From positions 33,803-97,802 of the IMG/VR virus record IMGVR_UViG_3300032829_000004: a stretch of DNA of 64,000 nucleotides; one strand, written 5' to 3'. The notes under the pieces were generated by a model that was not told the DNA's origin, ran no database searches, and worked only from the letters and a program-made list of their open reading frames with translations. The translations under genes and the position numbers were made by a program. Numbering within the stretch: position 1 is the stretch's first letter; each line of letters opens with the position of its first letter. This stretch comes from a virus. Shown piece by piece: positions 38,741 to 47,268 of the stretch.

Positions 38741-39159
38741 GCCGCACCACCCCCAGGGGGCATGCGGCGGGCCATTCCGGGCGCGTAGCCGCCTCCGGGC
38801 CGTTTTACCGGCCACTTGCCGCGCCCGGCCCGTTTCGCTGCCGCGTTAGCGCTTTCCGCCTTCTTCCACGCGGCACGGGCGTCCTTCCCTGCCAGTGGGG
38901 TGGTTCCGGACGAGGCGGCGGCCTCCCGAGCGCTCTCCGCCTCGTCCGGGCTCAGGGCCGGGCCATCCCCGCATGGGGGGGTTGGGGACGGCCCGGCATC
39001 CCCGCGGCCGGTGGCCTGCGGGGGACTGTCCCGGCCGCCGCGGGGGGGTGCGGCTTCCGGGACGGCGGCTGGAGCAGGGGGGGTTAGCTCCGCCGCGTCA
39101 AGGCCCCGGCCGGGAAGGGCGGTCCCGGCCGGGGGGTCTGGCGGGAAGAAGGGGATCAT
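38737..39159 (-). CDS. Low-complexity Pro/Ala-rich protein
   Basis: 140 residues. A proline-rich, probably disordered N-terminal half (FFPPDPPAGTALPG) and a basic, Ala/Lys-rich C-terminal half (AWKKAESANAAAKRAGRGKW). No family. Confidence 0.45.
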   Translation of the reverse strand: MIPFFPPDPPAGTALPGRGLDAAELTPPAPAAVPEAAPPRGGRDSPPQATGRGDAGPSPTPPCGDGPALSPDEAESAREAAASSGTTPLAGKDARAAWKKAESANAAAKRAGRGKWPVKRPGGGYAPGMARRMPPGGGAA

Positions 39160-39560
39160 GCGGTGCTCCGGGCGGTGACCGGGGTGACCGCCAGCGACGG
39201 ATCGAACCGCGCCGGCACGGGCCTGTCCGTCACGAACCAGTTCTCCGGATCGTGCGGGAAGGCCTCGATCCCCGCCAGCCAGCCGGGGCTGGCAAGCTCC
39301 CGGAACGGCGACGCGAGCCACGGGACGCACCCCGCCGTGCGCAGCGCCAGGTAGCGGAACTCCATCCGGTCACATCGGAGCGTGTGCGAGGTGAGGCCCG
39401 TCGCCTCCCGGTCGGGCGCCGGGAGGGCGGTCAGCCACAGCAGGCGCGGCAGGCCCGTAGCCGGGTGCTGTGGCTGCGGCATCAGCAGGGGGCGCAGGGC
39501 GGTCCGCTGGATCTGGCGTGCCGAATGCCGGCAGGTGAAATGCCACAGCGAGTCAGCCAC
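39156..39560 (-). CDS. Conserved actinophage protein
   Basis: 134 residues from a GTG. SLWHFTCRHSARQIQRTALR opens it, as in a family of small phage proteins whose members share a WHFTCxH motif. PPRLLWLTALPAPD-like and FVTDRPVPARFDPS segments follow. Function unknown. Confidence 0.6.
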   Translation of the reverse strand: MADSLWHFTCRHSARQIQRTALRPLLMPQPQHPATGLPRLLWLTALPAPDREATGLTSHTLRCDRMEFRYLALRTAGCVPWLASPFRELASPGWLAGIEAFPHDPENWFVTDRPVPARFDPSLAVTPVTARSTA

Positions 39561-39759
39561 GTCCCGCCTCCCTCGCGGAAAGGACGGGCCAGCCCAGGCC
39601 ACGGGCGCATTTCCCGCGCGCCCGCTGTTCCTGCTTGCGCCGCCTCCCGTAGTCCCGCCGCGCGGCCCGGCAGGCTTCGCACGGCTCGGAGCCGCGCAGC
39701 ATGTGAACCTGGTAGCCGCCGTTGGTGCCGTGCCTGATCGGCTCGGCCGCCCTACCCAC
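39553..39759 (-). CDS. Small Cys-containing basic protein
   Basis: 68 residues from a GTG. HGTNGGYQVHMLRGSEPCEA and CRAARRDYGRRRKQEQRARG is a recurrent actinophage pattern with one CxxC and a strongly basic end, suggesting nucleic-acid binding. Confidence 0.6.
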   Translation of the reverse strand: MGRAAEPIRHGTNGGYQVHMLRGSEPCEACRAARRDYGRRRKQEQRARGKCARGLGWPVLSAREAGRG

Positions 39760-40075
39760 GGGACTCTCCCCGGTCGAGCCGTTCGGCGGCAAGCGCGGCG
39801 ACCGCGGCCAGTTCCGGCCGTTCCAGTGGTACGCCCCGGCTTTCCGTGGCCGACCGGATCGCCTCCAGTCCCCCGGCGACGGCGAGCGTTATCCGGCCGA
39901 GAGCGGCATCGTGCGGGAACTGCTCCCGCAGCAGGGCCGCCAGGCTGTCCGCGAGGACGAACAGCCGGTCGCCTTCACCGCATAGCGCGGCCAGTTCGGC
40001 GCGCATGTCCCTGACTGCGGCAAGCGACTGGTCGGCTTCAGCGTCCAGGTAGGTTTTCGAGGGCACCTCAGGCAT
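39752..40075 (-). CDS. Helical hypothetical protein
   Basis: 107 residues, YLDAEADQSLAAVRDMRAEL and LADSLAALLREQFPHDAALG. Probable coiled coil. Start codon inside an ATGCCTGA overlap. Confidence 0.5.
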   Translation of the reverse strand: MPEVPSKTYLDAEADQSLAAVRDMRAELAALCGEGDRLFVLADSLAALLREQFPHDAALGRITLAVAGGLEAIRSATESRGVPLERPELAAVAALAAERLDRGESRG

Positions 40076-40592
40076 TGCCGTGCTCCCGTTTCCACCCGGC
40101 GCGCAGTGCCGCGCGGGCACCTGCCCGGCACCCGTCGCACGCGTCCGGGCTGACGGCTGTCAGCCCGCAGCGCCCGGCGTGGATCGCGCGGGCGAGCGTT
40201 TCCACCTCGGCGGTGTCCTGTTCCGGCTCCGCGTCGGCCAGCGCCACGGCCACCGCGGCGCACGTCCGGGTCATCGCCCCGGACAGGGTCTCGACGTTCC
40301 CGCCGATCGCGAACGACACGCCGCCGTCCTCCGCCCGCCGGACCCGCAGCCCCTGGAGCCCGACCCAGCCGTCCCTGTCCCGCAGGACGGACACGTCCGG
40401 CCTGCCGAGCATCACCGGCGGCTCCTGGCCGCACGCCCGGTACAGCGCCACCGTGAGGTCAAGGATCTCCAGCGGGTCCACGCACACCGATACCTCGACA
40501 CCCTTCTCGCTGGTCACGTTGAGGCATCCGTCTCCCTGCCCGCACTCCCCGACTTCCAGGCGCGCACCGTCATGGTCGGTGATGGGCTCCAT
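40068..40592 (-). CDS. Hypothetical early protein
   Basis: 174 residues. Beta-rich N-terminal half (DGCLNVTSEKGVEVSVCVDP; WVGLQGLRVRRAEDGGVSFA) and a Cys-rich helical end (GRCGLTAVSPDACDGCRAGA). Unknown. Confidence 0.55.
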   Translation of the reverse strand: MEPITDHDGARLEVGECGQGDGCLNVTSEKGVEVSVCVDPLEILDLTVALYRACGQEPPVMLGRPDVSVLRDRDGWVGLQGLRVRRAEDGGVSFAIGGNVETLSGAMTRTCAAVAVALADAEPEQDTAEVETLARAIHAGRCGLTAVSPDACDGCRAGARAALRAGWKREHGNA

Positions 40593-40996
40593 CACGCCGC
40601 CCCCTCGCCCGTCATATTCACTGGCTCCCACTTCTCGCATCCGGGCCACCAGGCCCTGATGTCTGTGGCCGCCCCGTGCGTCTCGTACGGGCCGCGCCGG
40701 AACGTCTTGGTGTAGATCTCGCCCGACCGGCCACGGGTGCATTTGAGCCACCCGTCCTGCCGCTCGATGAACGTGCAGCCGCCGCAGCGCGGGCCTGGCG
40801 CTTTCCGGTCGTCAGCCGGGGGCGCGTCGGGGTGCAGCCGCAGGGGCGTGCCGTGGACCAGGGCGAGCGGGTGGCGCCCGTTCGCGAGGGCCTGCGCCTG
40901 GCGGAGCGTCCGCCTCCGGTCGCCTGACAGCTTCGGGCCGGGCTCCGCCAGCGGCACCGGGTCCACGTCGAACAGGGCCGGCTCGCTCAACGCCAC
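40592..40996 (-). CDS. Conserved Cys/Trp phage protein
   Basis: 134 residues from a GTG. After a linker, TLRQAQALANGRHPLALVHG, then CGGCTFIERQDGWLKCTRG and TDIRAWWPGCEKWEP. This four-cysteine pattern with WWPGC is common in actinophage early genes. Likely zinc binding. Confidence 0.65.
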   Translation of the reverse strand: MALSEPALFDVDPVPLAEPGPKLSGDRRRTLRQAQALANGRHPLALVHGTPLRLHPDAPPADDRKAPGPRCGGCTFIERQDGWLKCTRGRSGEIYTKTFRRGPYETHGAATDIRAWWPGCEKWEPVNMTGEGAA

Positions 40997-41172
40997 CCCG
41001 CCTCTCTTGCCGCGTCCACGGCCGGCCTGCATGGCTGCCTCCGCCGTGCACGCCGTCTCCGCCCGGCTTCCGCCAGGTCCTCGAAAGCCGCGATGACCGC
41101 GACCACGGACCACGCCGCGGTGAACGCGGCGAGCATCAGCCCGGCCAGGAGCAGGTCCCGTGCCCGCCTCAC
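40987..41172 (-). CDS. Small membrane protein
   Basis: 61 residues from a GTG. One span (LLLAGLMLAAFTAAWSVVAV) and a long Arg-rich tail. Confidence 0.45.
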   Translation of the reverse strand: MRRARDLLLAGLMLAAFTAAWSVVAVIAAFEDLAEAGRRRRARRRQPCRPAVDAAREAGWR

Positions 41173-41315
41173 CGCGTGCCCCGCAGTGACCTGTTCGCCG
41201 CCCGCACCGCGAGCGCTTCCCCCTGCCGCCCTGCGACGGCCCCCGCTATCGCGATCACCGGCACCCAGGCGACCGCTTTCGCGACCCGCCATCCCGTCGC
41301 AAACCGCGCCTTCAT
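41169..41315 (-). CDS. 48-residue hypothetical protein
   Basis: ATG at 41315 in an ATGA overlap. KARFATGWRVAKAVAWVPVI suggests a short amphipathic or membrane helix. Confidence 0.45.
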   Translation of the reverse strand: MKARFATGWRVAKAVAWVPVIAIAGAVAGRQGEALAVRAANRSLRGTR

Positions 41316-41671
41316 GCCGCGTCCCTCCGTGCCCTGATCCGCCGCGCCCACTCGGCGGCAAGCTCCTCGTACTCGCCGCCCAGGTTGTCGCTGAACGCCT
41401 GGAAGCCGTGGCGGACCGCCCACCAGTCGGCGTCCATCGCCAGCGGTTTCCGCGACAGGTGCCGGGAGTACCTGTCGTAGCCCGAGTGCGCCCCGTCCCG
41501 GCCGCCGCGCAGCTCCAGCGGGCACCGCTGGCCGAGGATGCACTTGTCGCCGTCGGCCAGATCGAGCGTCTCGAGGTCGATCGCGGGCATGGCGTCCTCG
41601 CGCCACCATCCGGGGTCGCGCCGGTCAAGGACCGCCTCGCCCCGGTCGACCCTTTCCGTGATCGTCCTCAT
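41312..41671 (-). CDS. Hypothetical early protein
   Basis: 119 residues. IDLETLDLADGDKCILGQRC and AWRHGFQAFSD-like text, with a helical end. Resembles a family seen near recT in actinophages, judged from pattern only. Confidence 0.55.
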   Translation of the reverse strand: MRTITERVDRGEAVLDRRDPGWWREDAMPAIDLETLDLADGDKCILGQRCPLELRGGRDGAHSGYDRYSRHLSRKPLAMDADWWAVRHGFQAFSDNLGGEYEELAAEWARRIRARRDAA

Positions 41672-42306
41672 GCCGCCACTCCAGCCGGGGGCTCGAACGA
41701 ATAGGAACCGTCTTCCGAACGCCACGCCAGGACCCCGGACCCGTGCCGGGAATGCAGCATCATCGGCACTGCGCGCGGGTCGGAGCCCTGCGGGAGCCAG
41801 AAGCCGCGTGCCCGCATCTCCGCGTTCCGCGACTCGGCCGCCCCGTGGCAGCCGTCGTGCGGCGTGCCGCACAGAAGCGCCCCGTTCGCGGCCGTCGCGA
41901 GGACCGGATTCGACGTGCCGCCCATGCCGCGCGCCACGACATGCTGCACCTGGCCGCCGTAACGGCCGAGGTGCTTCCCGCATGCTTCGCATGCCGCGTC
42001 CTCGACGGCCCCGTTGCCGGCCCTCTTGCGGACCAGCAGCTTCACCCTCGCGGGGAACCCTGTCACCGGGCGGGGTGCCGGAACCGGCACCGGCCGGGGT
42101 GCCTGCGGGACGCGGACATGCCACTTCCCGCACTCCCGGTTCAGGCACTGGCGCACCTCGGCACCAGGCAGCCCCGCGTTCGGCGATTCTCCGGCGGCTT
42201 CCTCCGACTCGTACCCTTTCCCGCACGGCAGGAGAGGGGCACGGCGGGACAGGCCGGAGGCAGCCGCCAGGGGCTGCCTCCGGGAAGGCATCGGAGTGTT
42301 CCTCAC
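41668..42306 (-). CDS. HNH endonuclease
   Basis: 212 residues from the GTG at 42306 that overlaps the recT stop; an ATG at 42291 is possible. RQCLNRECGKWHVRVP is a first Cys pair. ACEACGKHLGRYGGQVQHVV, then GMGGTSNPVLATAANGALLC and HDGCHGAAES form the HNH core (His-His, Asn, His). Such nucleases nick or cut DNA and are frequent next to recombination genes in phages. Confidence 0.75.
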   Translation of the reverse strand: MRNTPMPSRRQPLAAASGLSRRAPLLPCGKGYESEEAAGESPNAGLPGAEVRQCLNRECGKWHVRVPQAPRPVPVPAPRPVTGFPARVKLLVRKRAGNGAVEDAACEACGKHLGRYGGQVQHVVARGMGGTSNPVLATAANGALLCGTPHDGCHGAAESRNAEMRARGFWLPQGSDPRAVPMMLHSRHGSGVLAWRSEDGSYSFEPPAGVAA

Positions 42307-43223
42307 TCGGGATCGCCGTCCCATCCGGGCGGGTCCTCCACGGGAACCCTGCTGTCCCCGTACTCCGCGTCTTCGGGTTCGACCCGTCCGGGAACAACGC
42401 GGTGCTCGGTGACTTCCGCCGCGTTGGCCTCGGGGTTGAGGTCAACGCGGACGCCGTCGTCTACCTGCATGCCGATCGCCATCTCGGCGGACTTCGGCAG
42501 TACGTGGAAAACCTGGAGGATGGTGGTCTTCCTGCCCATGCCGGCGAAGTGGTCGACCCAAGGGCCGGTGAGCTTCCCGTTCCTGTCGCGCGGCCCGAAC
42601 CTGTCCCGGTGGGCTTCCATCGTGGCCAGCGAGGTCGGCTCGGTGATCTGGACGCCGCCGTTGACGAGGCGGGCGATCGAGTAGAACGCCCGTATCGTCT
42701 CCCGCTTCCCGTCGAGAGCCGGCTTGTGGACGAGGTGCGGACCTTCCTCGTCCCGCCAGTAGTCGAAGTCCCGGTCCTCGGCGTACACGACCGACGCGAA
42801 GATGTCCTTGAGTTTCCCGGACCGGTGGCCGAGTTCGATGTACCCCTGGTAGCCGATGACGAGCTGCGCCTTCTGGCACCTGTCGCGGCCGTCCCAGAAC
42901 GGGAGCGGCCACGCGTGGCCGAGACCGGGGACGCCGGGGCGCAGGCCGAGCTGCGCGCAGGTCATGAGCGCGCCCAGGACGCTGGCCGGCTCGCATTCGC
43001 TGAGCTTCCGGATGGTGCGCAGGCAGGTGAGCGCGTCGCGGATCAGCTGGGCCGCCTCCGCGCCCTTCGGCATTGCCCGCTGGTACTCCGGGGCCATCCG
43101 CTCGATCTGCTGCCTCAGCGTCTGGATGCCGTCTTCCCGCTCCCCGTCACCGCCGGGGGTGCTGCCGTTCCGGTCGCCGCGGCCGTTCTGCGCGGCGGCG
43201 CGCGCCGCTAGATCGCGTCCCAT
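42303..43223 (-). CDS. recT: RecT-family single-strand annealing protein
   Basis: 306 residues from an ATG with an AAGGAGG site. ASVLGALMTCAQLGLRPGVP, LVIGYQGYIELGHRSGKLKD, ASVVYAEDRDFDYWRDEEG and AFYSIARLVNG are the RecT/Bet hallmarks. It anneals complementary single strands during recombination-dependent replication. It sits two bases downstream of the YqaJ exonuclease, giving the classic exonuclease-annealase pair. Confidence 0.9.
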   Translation of the reverse strand: MGRDLAARAAAQNGRGDRNGSTPGGDGEREDGIQTLRQQIERMAPEYQRAMPKGAEAAQLIRDALTCLRTIRKLSECEPASVLGALMTCAQLGLRPGVPGLGHAWPLPFWDGRDRCQKAQLVIGYQGYIELGHRSGKLKDIFASVVYAEDRDFDYWRDEEGPHLVHKPALDGKRETIRAFYSIARLVNGGVQITEPTSLATMEAHRDRFGPRDRNGKLTGPWVDHFAGMGRKTTILQVFHVLPKSAEMAIGMQVDDGVRVDLNPEANAAEVTEHRVVPGRVEPEDAEYGDSRVPVEDPPGWDGDPE

Positions 43224-43225
43224 GC

Positions 43226-44218
43226 TTACGCTGCCTCCTTCTTGACGCTGAACTGGCGGTAACTGGTGGTCTCGATGACCTCGGCGGCGGCGGCGGGATG
43301 CTTTTCCCGCAGGATCGCGACGTTGTCCTTGGGGACCTGAGTCCGGTTCCGGTGCCCCCAGGTCGCGGCCGGCTTCCCCTCGTACAGGGCGGTTTCCGCG
43401 TCCCCCATCACGCTGGTGATGACGGCCTTGATCTCTTCCTTGCGGTCCCCGGCGGCCTTCGCGGCGGCGCTTTCCTTCCTGTACTCGCGCAGGAGGTCGT
43501 ACTGCGCGGCTGTGAGCTCGACGGTCTTGCCGGGCACGACGTCCGGGTACAGGCGGGCGATCAGCTTCGCGGCGGCCTCGCCGCCTTCGAGCGCCGGGGG
43601 CGTGCTGTTCCGCACCAGCTCCCAGAACTGGGCCTCGATCGTGACGAGGTCGGCGATGAACGCCTCGTCGCGCTCCACCCGCCGGATGACCGGGGGTTCC
43701 CCGCCGACCTGCGCGCACACCCAGGCATGCGAGAGGCCGGTGACGGCTAGCGCGTGCTGGGCCTGCGCTTCGGCGCCGTCGGCGACGGTCTCCCCGAGGT
43801 CGTCTTCCCACTCGGCGCGCCGGTGGTAGTTCGTGTTCTTGATCTCCAGGACGCCGCCGTCGGCGGTGAGCCGGTCCACCGAGACCCGCTGCCAGTGCCT
43901 GTCCTGGTGGCGCAGGAGGCCGCAGCGGCGGGTGCGGATGCCGGTCCGCTCGGTGAACCACTCCGCGATCGGGGCCTCGGCGATCTGCCCCCAGCGCATC
44001 CGGCCGGACTGCTCCCGCTCCGGCAGGGCGCCGGTCTTGTCGAGGAAAACCTCCATGCGCGTCTTCCACGGGTCCAGGCCCAGGACGGCAAGGGCGTCGC
44101 TTCCGCCGATGCCCTGCCGCCGGAGGGCCAGCCACTCCTCACGGGGCGCGTCAGCGCGGGCCACGAGCACGCCGGCCGGGGTGACCTTGCGGGGCTTCCC
44201 GGTGATGACGGCGGTCAC
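43226..44218 (-). CDS. YqaJ-type viral exonuclease
   Basis: 330 residues from a GTG. EWLALRRQGIGGSDALAVLG, MRWGQIAEAPIAEWF and the metal-site motif GGVLEIKNTNYHR match the lambda-exonuclease-like YqaJ family (GGSD, G...E, D/E-x-K). It resects double-stranded ends to make the substrate for RecT. A helical C-terminus (RKESAAAKAAGDRKEEIKAV) is normal for the family. Confidence 0.9.
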   Translation of the reverse strand: MTAVITGKPRKVTPAGVLVARADAPREEWLALRRQGIGGSDALAVLGLDPWKTRMEVFLDKTGALPEREQSGRMRWGQIAEAPIAEWFTERTGIRTRRCGLLRHQDRHWQRVSVDRLTADGGVLEIKNTNYHRRAEWEDDLGETVADGAEAQAQHALAVTGLSHAWVCAQVGGEPPVIRRVERDEAFIADLVTIEAQFWELVRNSTPPALEGGEAAAKLIARLYPDVVPGKTVELTAAQYDLLREYRKESAAAKAAGDRKEEIKAVITSVMGDAETALYEGKPAATWGHRNRTQVPKDNVAILREKHPAAAAEVIETTSYRQFSVKKEAA

Positions 44219-44976
44219 AGTCCGCTCCCCGGGTAGCCGAGGGCGGGGGCGACGTCGGCGGCCTGCCAGGCCCGCGCCCAGCGCTGCCGGATTTCCCGGG
44301 CGTCATGGCTGATTTCCGCCTCGGCGGCTGCCGCCGCGGCGATGACTGCGGACAGGTTCTCGGCTGCCGTGCGCCGGGTCGGCCAGGGCGCCCAGTTCCC
44401 GGACGGGCCGTCGGCGTCCAGGCCGAGCCAGCCGGCGGCGTGCGCGGTCTGCCGGAACAGGGGGAGGCCGCCCCGGTGCCGCATGTCGGCGGTGAACCGG
44501 TCTGCCCGCCCCGGCTCGGCGTGCGGGGTGCGCAGCGGCTCCGCGGTGTACGGCGGGCGGACGAGCACGGCGGCGTTCGCCGGCCCGGGGTCCCGGTCGG
44601 GGAGGTTCCGCAGCCCGTCGAGGACTTTTTCGAGGAGTTCGCGCGCCTCGGGGACGTGGCGGCGGACGGGGCGGGCGTGCTGCCCGCCGGCCGCCGGGAT
44701 CGGCGCGGTGACGGCGGGCGGGGCGGGGCGGAACACGGGGCCGAGACGCCGGCGGAACACCGCCGTCTCGTCGCCTCCTGACTGCGGGGCGTAGGGCCAT
44801 TCCCCGGCAGGCCGGCCGCCGGCCGCCGGGGCCGGGAGCGGGGAGAGCGTCCCGTCCCCGGTCAGGTACTGGAACGGCCGGTCCTCGGCCGGCAGCGCCT
44901 CGATCGCCTCGGTGACGGCATGCCGGGCCGGGGGCGCGGGCCTGCGTCGGCGGAGGGGGAACAGGGTGACGTTCAC
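44215..44976 (-). CDS. Hypothetical early protein
   Basis: 253 residues from a GTG. Pro-rich linker regions, a helix (RELLEKVLDGLRNLPDRDPG), PLFRQTAHAAGWLGLDADGP and an Ala/Glu helix near the end. Situated just before the exonuclease-recT pair, so a recombination accessory is possible. Confidence 0.5.
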   Translation of the reverse strand: MNVTLFPLRRRRPAPPARHAVTEAIEALPAEDRPFQYLTGDGTLSPLPAPAAGGRPAGEWPYAPQSGGDETAVFRRRLGPVFRPAPPAVTAPIPAAGGQHARPVRRHVPEARELLEKVLDGLRNLPDRDPGPANAAVLVRPPYTAEPLRTPHAEPGRADRFTADMRHRGGLPLFRQTAHAAGWLGLDADGPSGNWAPWPTRRTAAENLSAVIAAAAAAEAEISHDAREIRQRWARAWQAADVAPALGYPGSGL

Positions 44977-45332
44977 GCCGCTTCCCCGCTTCCCGCCTGC
45001 GCGTCCCGGACCAGGCCGAGGTAGCCCCTGACGGTCGGGTCCGGGTGGGACACGTGGGCTTCCACGCTGACCGCCCCGAATTTCCGGACGGCGATCCGCA
45101 TGCCGAGGGGGCCGGCGGTGACCTCGGTGCCCCATTCGGCGGCGAACGCTTCCAGGGCGGCGAGCTTCTCCTCGCGGGTGCCTGCCGGCAGGGGCACGTT
45201 GAAGACGGGGGTGGGTTCCCAGTCCGGCCGGTGGATTTCGAGCCAGGCGGCGAGGTCCGCCAGGCCGGCGACGACGGCGTGCCTGCGGTCCGCCCCCGTC
45301 ACCGCGTCGTCTTTCAGGGTGGTGATGGTCAT
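44973..45332 (-). CDS. Hypothetical early protein
   Basis: 119 residues from an ATG with AAGGAAG upstream. AVVAGLADLAAWLEIHRPDW and MRIAVRKFGAVSVEAHVSHP show an alpha-beta fold found in small actinobacterial phage proteins. Unknown. Confidence 0.55.
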   Translation of the reverse strand: MTITTLKDDAVTGADRRHAVVAGLADLAAWLEIHRPDWEPTPVFNVPLPAGTREEKLAALEAFAAEWGTEVTAGPLGMRIAVRKFGAVSVEAHVSHPDPTVRGYLGLVRDAQAGSGEAA

Positions 45333-45387
45333 TCCGGGTTGCTTCCTTTCCTTGCGGTTACCATTGGCTTGCCGGTTGCTTCCGGCC

Positions 45388-45412
45388 CCCGGCCGTCGTG
45401 AGCGGCCGGGGT
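45388..45412 (-). terminator. Strong GC hairpin
   Basis: CCCCGGCCG / CGGCCGGGG-type inverted repeat in the 88-nt gap 45333-45420, without a U-tract. It may terminate or attenuate leftward transcription. Confidence 0.45.
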
Positions 45413-45420
45413 TCTTGCGT

Positions 45421-45669
45421 TCAGGCGGCCTGCGCGGCGTCTTCCCGCCGGCCGTGAAGCTGCTCGTACCTGGCTGCGATCGCCTCCGGGCTGCCGAGGG
45501 GGTGGCCCGGATACCAGGCGGCCTGCGCGGCGGCGAGCGCGCCCCGTTCGGCCGCGAGGACGGCCACGTCGGCGAGCGCGCGGGCGAGGACTACTCCCGC
45601 TGCCGCTACGGCCTGGTCGTACCTGGCGCGGGTTTCCTCGTCGGGGAGGGAGTCGCGGCAGGCGCTCAT
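45421..45669 (-). CDS. Small helical hypothetical protein
   Basis: 82 residues; RARYDQAVAAAGVVLARALA and SPEAIAARYEQLHGRREDAA. ATGA overlap with the upstream gene. Confidence 0.5.
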   Translation of the reverse strand: MSACRDSLPDEETRARYDQAVAAAGVVLARALADVAVLAAERGALAAAQAAWYPGHPLGSPEAIAARYEQLHGRREDAAQAA

Positions 45670-46325
45670 GCCGTCCCGCTTTCCGTCGCGTCGAGGGCGG
45701 CCTGCGCCTGCTCCCATGTCGCGTTCTCGTCGCCGCCCACCGCGGACAGCAGGCGGCGGAGGTAGTCGAACCGTTCCTTGTCCTTCCGGGCGTGGCGCTC
45801 GGTCCACTCGGCGCTTTCCTCCGCGTACTTGCGGAGCTCGGCGAGAGTGGAGAGGAAACCGAACTGGTCGGCGGGGAAGTAGGCGAACAGGGGAAGCTGG
45901 CCGCCGCTCTCCTCTTCCGCGATCCGGGCCAGTTCTCTTGCGGCGTCGCGTCGCTTCTCGTCCGGGTCGCGCGGGTCGAACGGGTCGGTGTCGGCCCCGA
46001 GGGTCACTTGGACGGGCGGGAAGCCCGCGCGGGCGAGTTCGTCCCAGTTCTTAAATCCGTGAGCGGACTCACGGATTTCAGCTTCGCTGCGGTAGGCGCG
46101 GGCGCACTTGAGGCGGCGCTGGATCTCCTGCTCGGTGATCCGGTAGCCGTCGGCCTTCGCCTCGGCGAGCAGTTTGGCGAGCGCCCCGTGGCGCAGGTTG
46201 CCGGCGGGAGTCGTCATCTTGTCGTCGGCGAGGAGCCGGCTTCCGAATCGCCAGCGCTCGATGATGCCGCCCGTGTCGCTTGCGGCGATGTGGCGCTCGA
46301 GCCGGAGGTAGCGGGTGTACTTCAT
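45666..46325 (-). CDS. Hypothetical early protein following the repressor
   Basis: 219 residues. YLRLERHIAASDTGGIIERW, GALAKLLAEAKADGYRITEQ and EIQRRLKCARAYRSEAEIRE suggest a DNA-binding or scaffold role. The C-terminus is acidic and helical. It contains a perfect 11-bp DNA inverted repeat at 46053-46078. Confidence 0.6.
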   Translation of the reverse strand: MKYTRYLRLERHIAASDTGGIIERWRFGSRLLADDKMTTPAGNLRHGALAKLLAEAKADGYRITEQEIQRRLKCARAYRSEAEIRESAHGFKNWDELARAGFPPVQVTLGADTDPFDPRDPDEKRRDAARELARIAEEESGGQLPLFAYFPADQFGFLSTLAELRKYAEESAEWTERHARKDKERFDYLRRLLSAVGGDENATWEQAQAALDATESGTA

Positions 46326-46588
46326 GCCGCCCGCCTGGCCAGCTCGGGGTTGACCAGCTTGTCGGATGTGGTGCCGCACGCGTCGGCGATGGCGGCCAGG
46401 GTGACCGGGCTGACGCTCCGCGTGCCTTTCTCGATCTCTGACAGGTAGCTGGGCGAGATGCCGGCTGCGGCGGCTACCTGCCGCTGTTCGAGCCCTGCCA
46501 GGACCCGGGCGAGGTAGACCGCCTGGGGGTTCTGGGTGGTAGGCGTGAGGCAGGGCATGCCCGCGCCGTCCCGTCTGTCTCGCTTCAT
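46322..46588 (-). CDS. XRE-family repressor (leftward arm of switch)
   Basis: 88 residues from an ATG at 46588. VYLARVLAGLEQRQVAAAAG, ISPSYLSEIEKGTRSVSPVT and LAAIADACGTTSDKLVNP form a complete Cro/C1-type HTH domain. It is divergent from a second XRE gene across a region of symmetric operator repeats, and it heads the long leftward early region. Confidence 0.8.
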   Translation of the reverse strand: MKRDRRDGAGMPCLTPTTQNPQAVYLARVLAGLEQRQVAAAAGISPSYLSEIEKGTRSVSPVTLAAIADACGTTSDKLVNPELARRAA

Positions 46589-46598
46589 GCCAACGGAG

Positions 46599-46721
46599 AC
46601 TAGCGCGAACTAGCGCGCAGTGCAAGCGTAGTCCAGGTTAGTGCTTACGATGTTGGTACATGTCTTTACAGTTCGGCGTCTGTGTGTTCTAATGGTCGAT
46701 AGTTCGCGCCACTTCGCGCTA
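46599..46721. promoter_or_regulatory. Lysogeny-switch operators and promoter
   Basis: Left: ACTAGCGCG twice at 46599 and 46609 (10-bp period). Right: TTCGCGC at 46703 and 46713 with CTAG after it, the same word inverted, also with 10-bp period. Between them TTTACA (46665-46670), 17 bp, TCTAAT (46688-46693) form a good rightward promoter whose start lies next to the right operator. Confidence 0.7.
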
Positions 46722-46731
46722 GGATTCCAAC

Positions 46732-47268
46732 ATGACGGACAGCCCCGCCCGGCCGCCCGAGGCGGAACTCCTCCGCCGCGCCCGCAGGCGCCTCCGCCTG
46801 CCCCTCCGCGAGGCCTCGGCCGCCGCCGGCCTCAGCGAAAGCCGCCTGCGCCAGATAGAGGCCGGCTACCAGACAGTCAGCAAGGGCGTCCAGATCCCGA
46901 CGTCAGCGACCGACGTCACGCTCGCCCACCTCGCGAAGGCCTACGGAATCACCCCGGAGGAGCTCGAAGAGTCCGGGCGCGCGGACGGCGCCGAAGTCCT
47001 CCGCGAGATCCTCCGGCCGCAGGCCCCCGCCGCGCCGGCCCTGCGCCCCGTCTCCTCGCCGCCGCCGCCATCGCCCGGTTCTCCCGCCGAGGAATACCTT
47101 GCCGAGCTTCTCGCCCGCTACCAGGATGACGACGTGGTCCAGGCGATCGGCGCGCAGAAGGGGACAGCCAAGGCCGCGTCGGTGAAGGTGGCCGAGATCC
47201 TCGAGTGGCTGGACTTCCAGAGCCGCATCTCGGGTCAGGGGCCGGCGGGAAGCGGTTTCGCGGGGTAG
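46732..47268 (+). CDS. XRE-family regulator (rightward arm of switch)
   Basis: 178 residues from an ATG with AGGA seven bases upstream. LLRRARRRLRLPLREASAAA, GLSESRLRQIEAGYQTVS and LAHLAKAYGITPEELEES are an HTH with an insertion. A Pro-rich linker and a helical C-terminus (AEEYLAELLARYQDDDVVQA) follow, likely for dimerisation. It may be the maintenance repressor opposing the leftward XRE protein. Confidence 0.8.
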   Translation: MTDSPARPPEAELLRRARRRLRLPLREASAAAGLSESRLRQIEAGYQTVSKGVQIPTSATDVTLAHLAKAYGITPEELEESGRADGAEVLREILRPQAPAAPALRPVSSPPPPSPGSPAEEYLAELLARYQDDDVVQAIGAQKGTAKAASVKVAEILEWLDFQSRISGQGPAGSGFAG

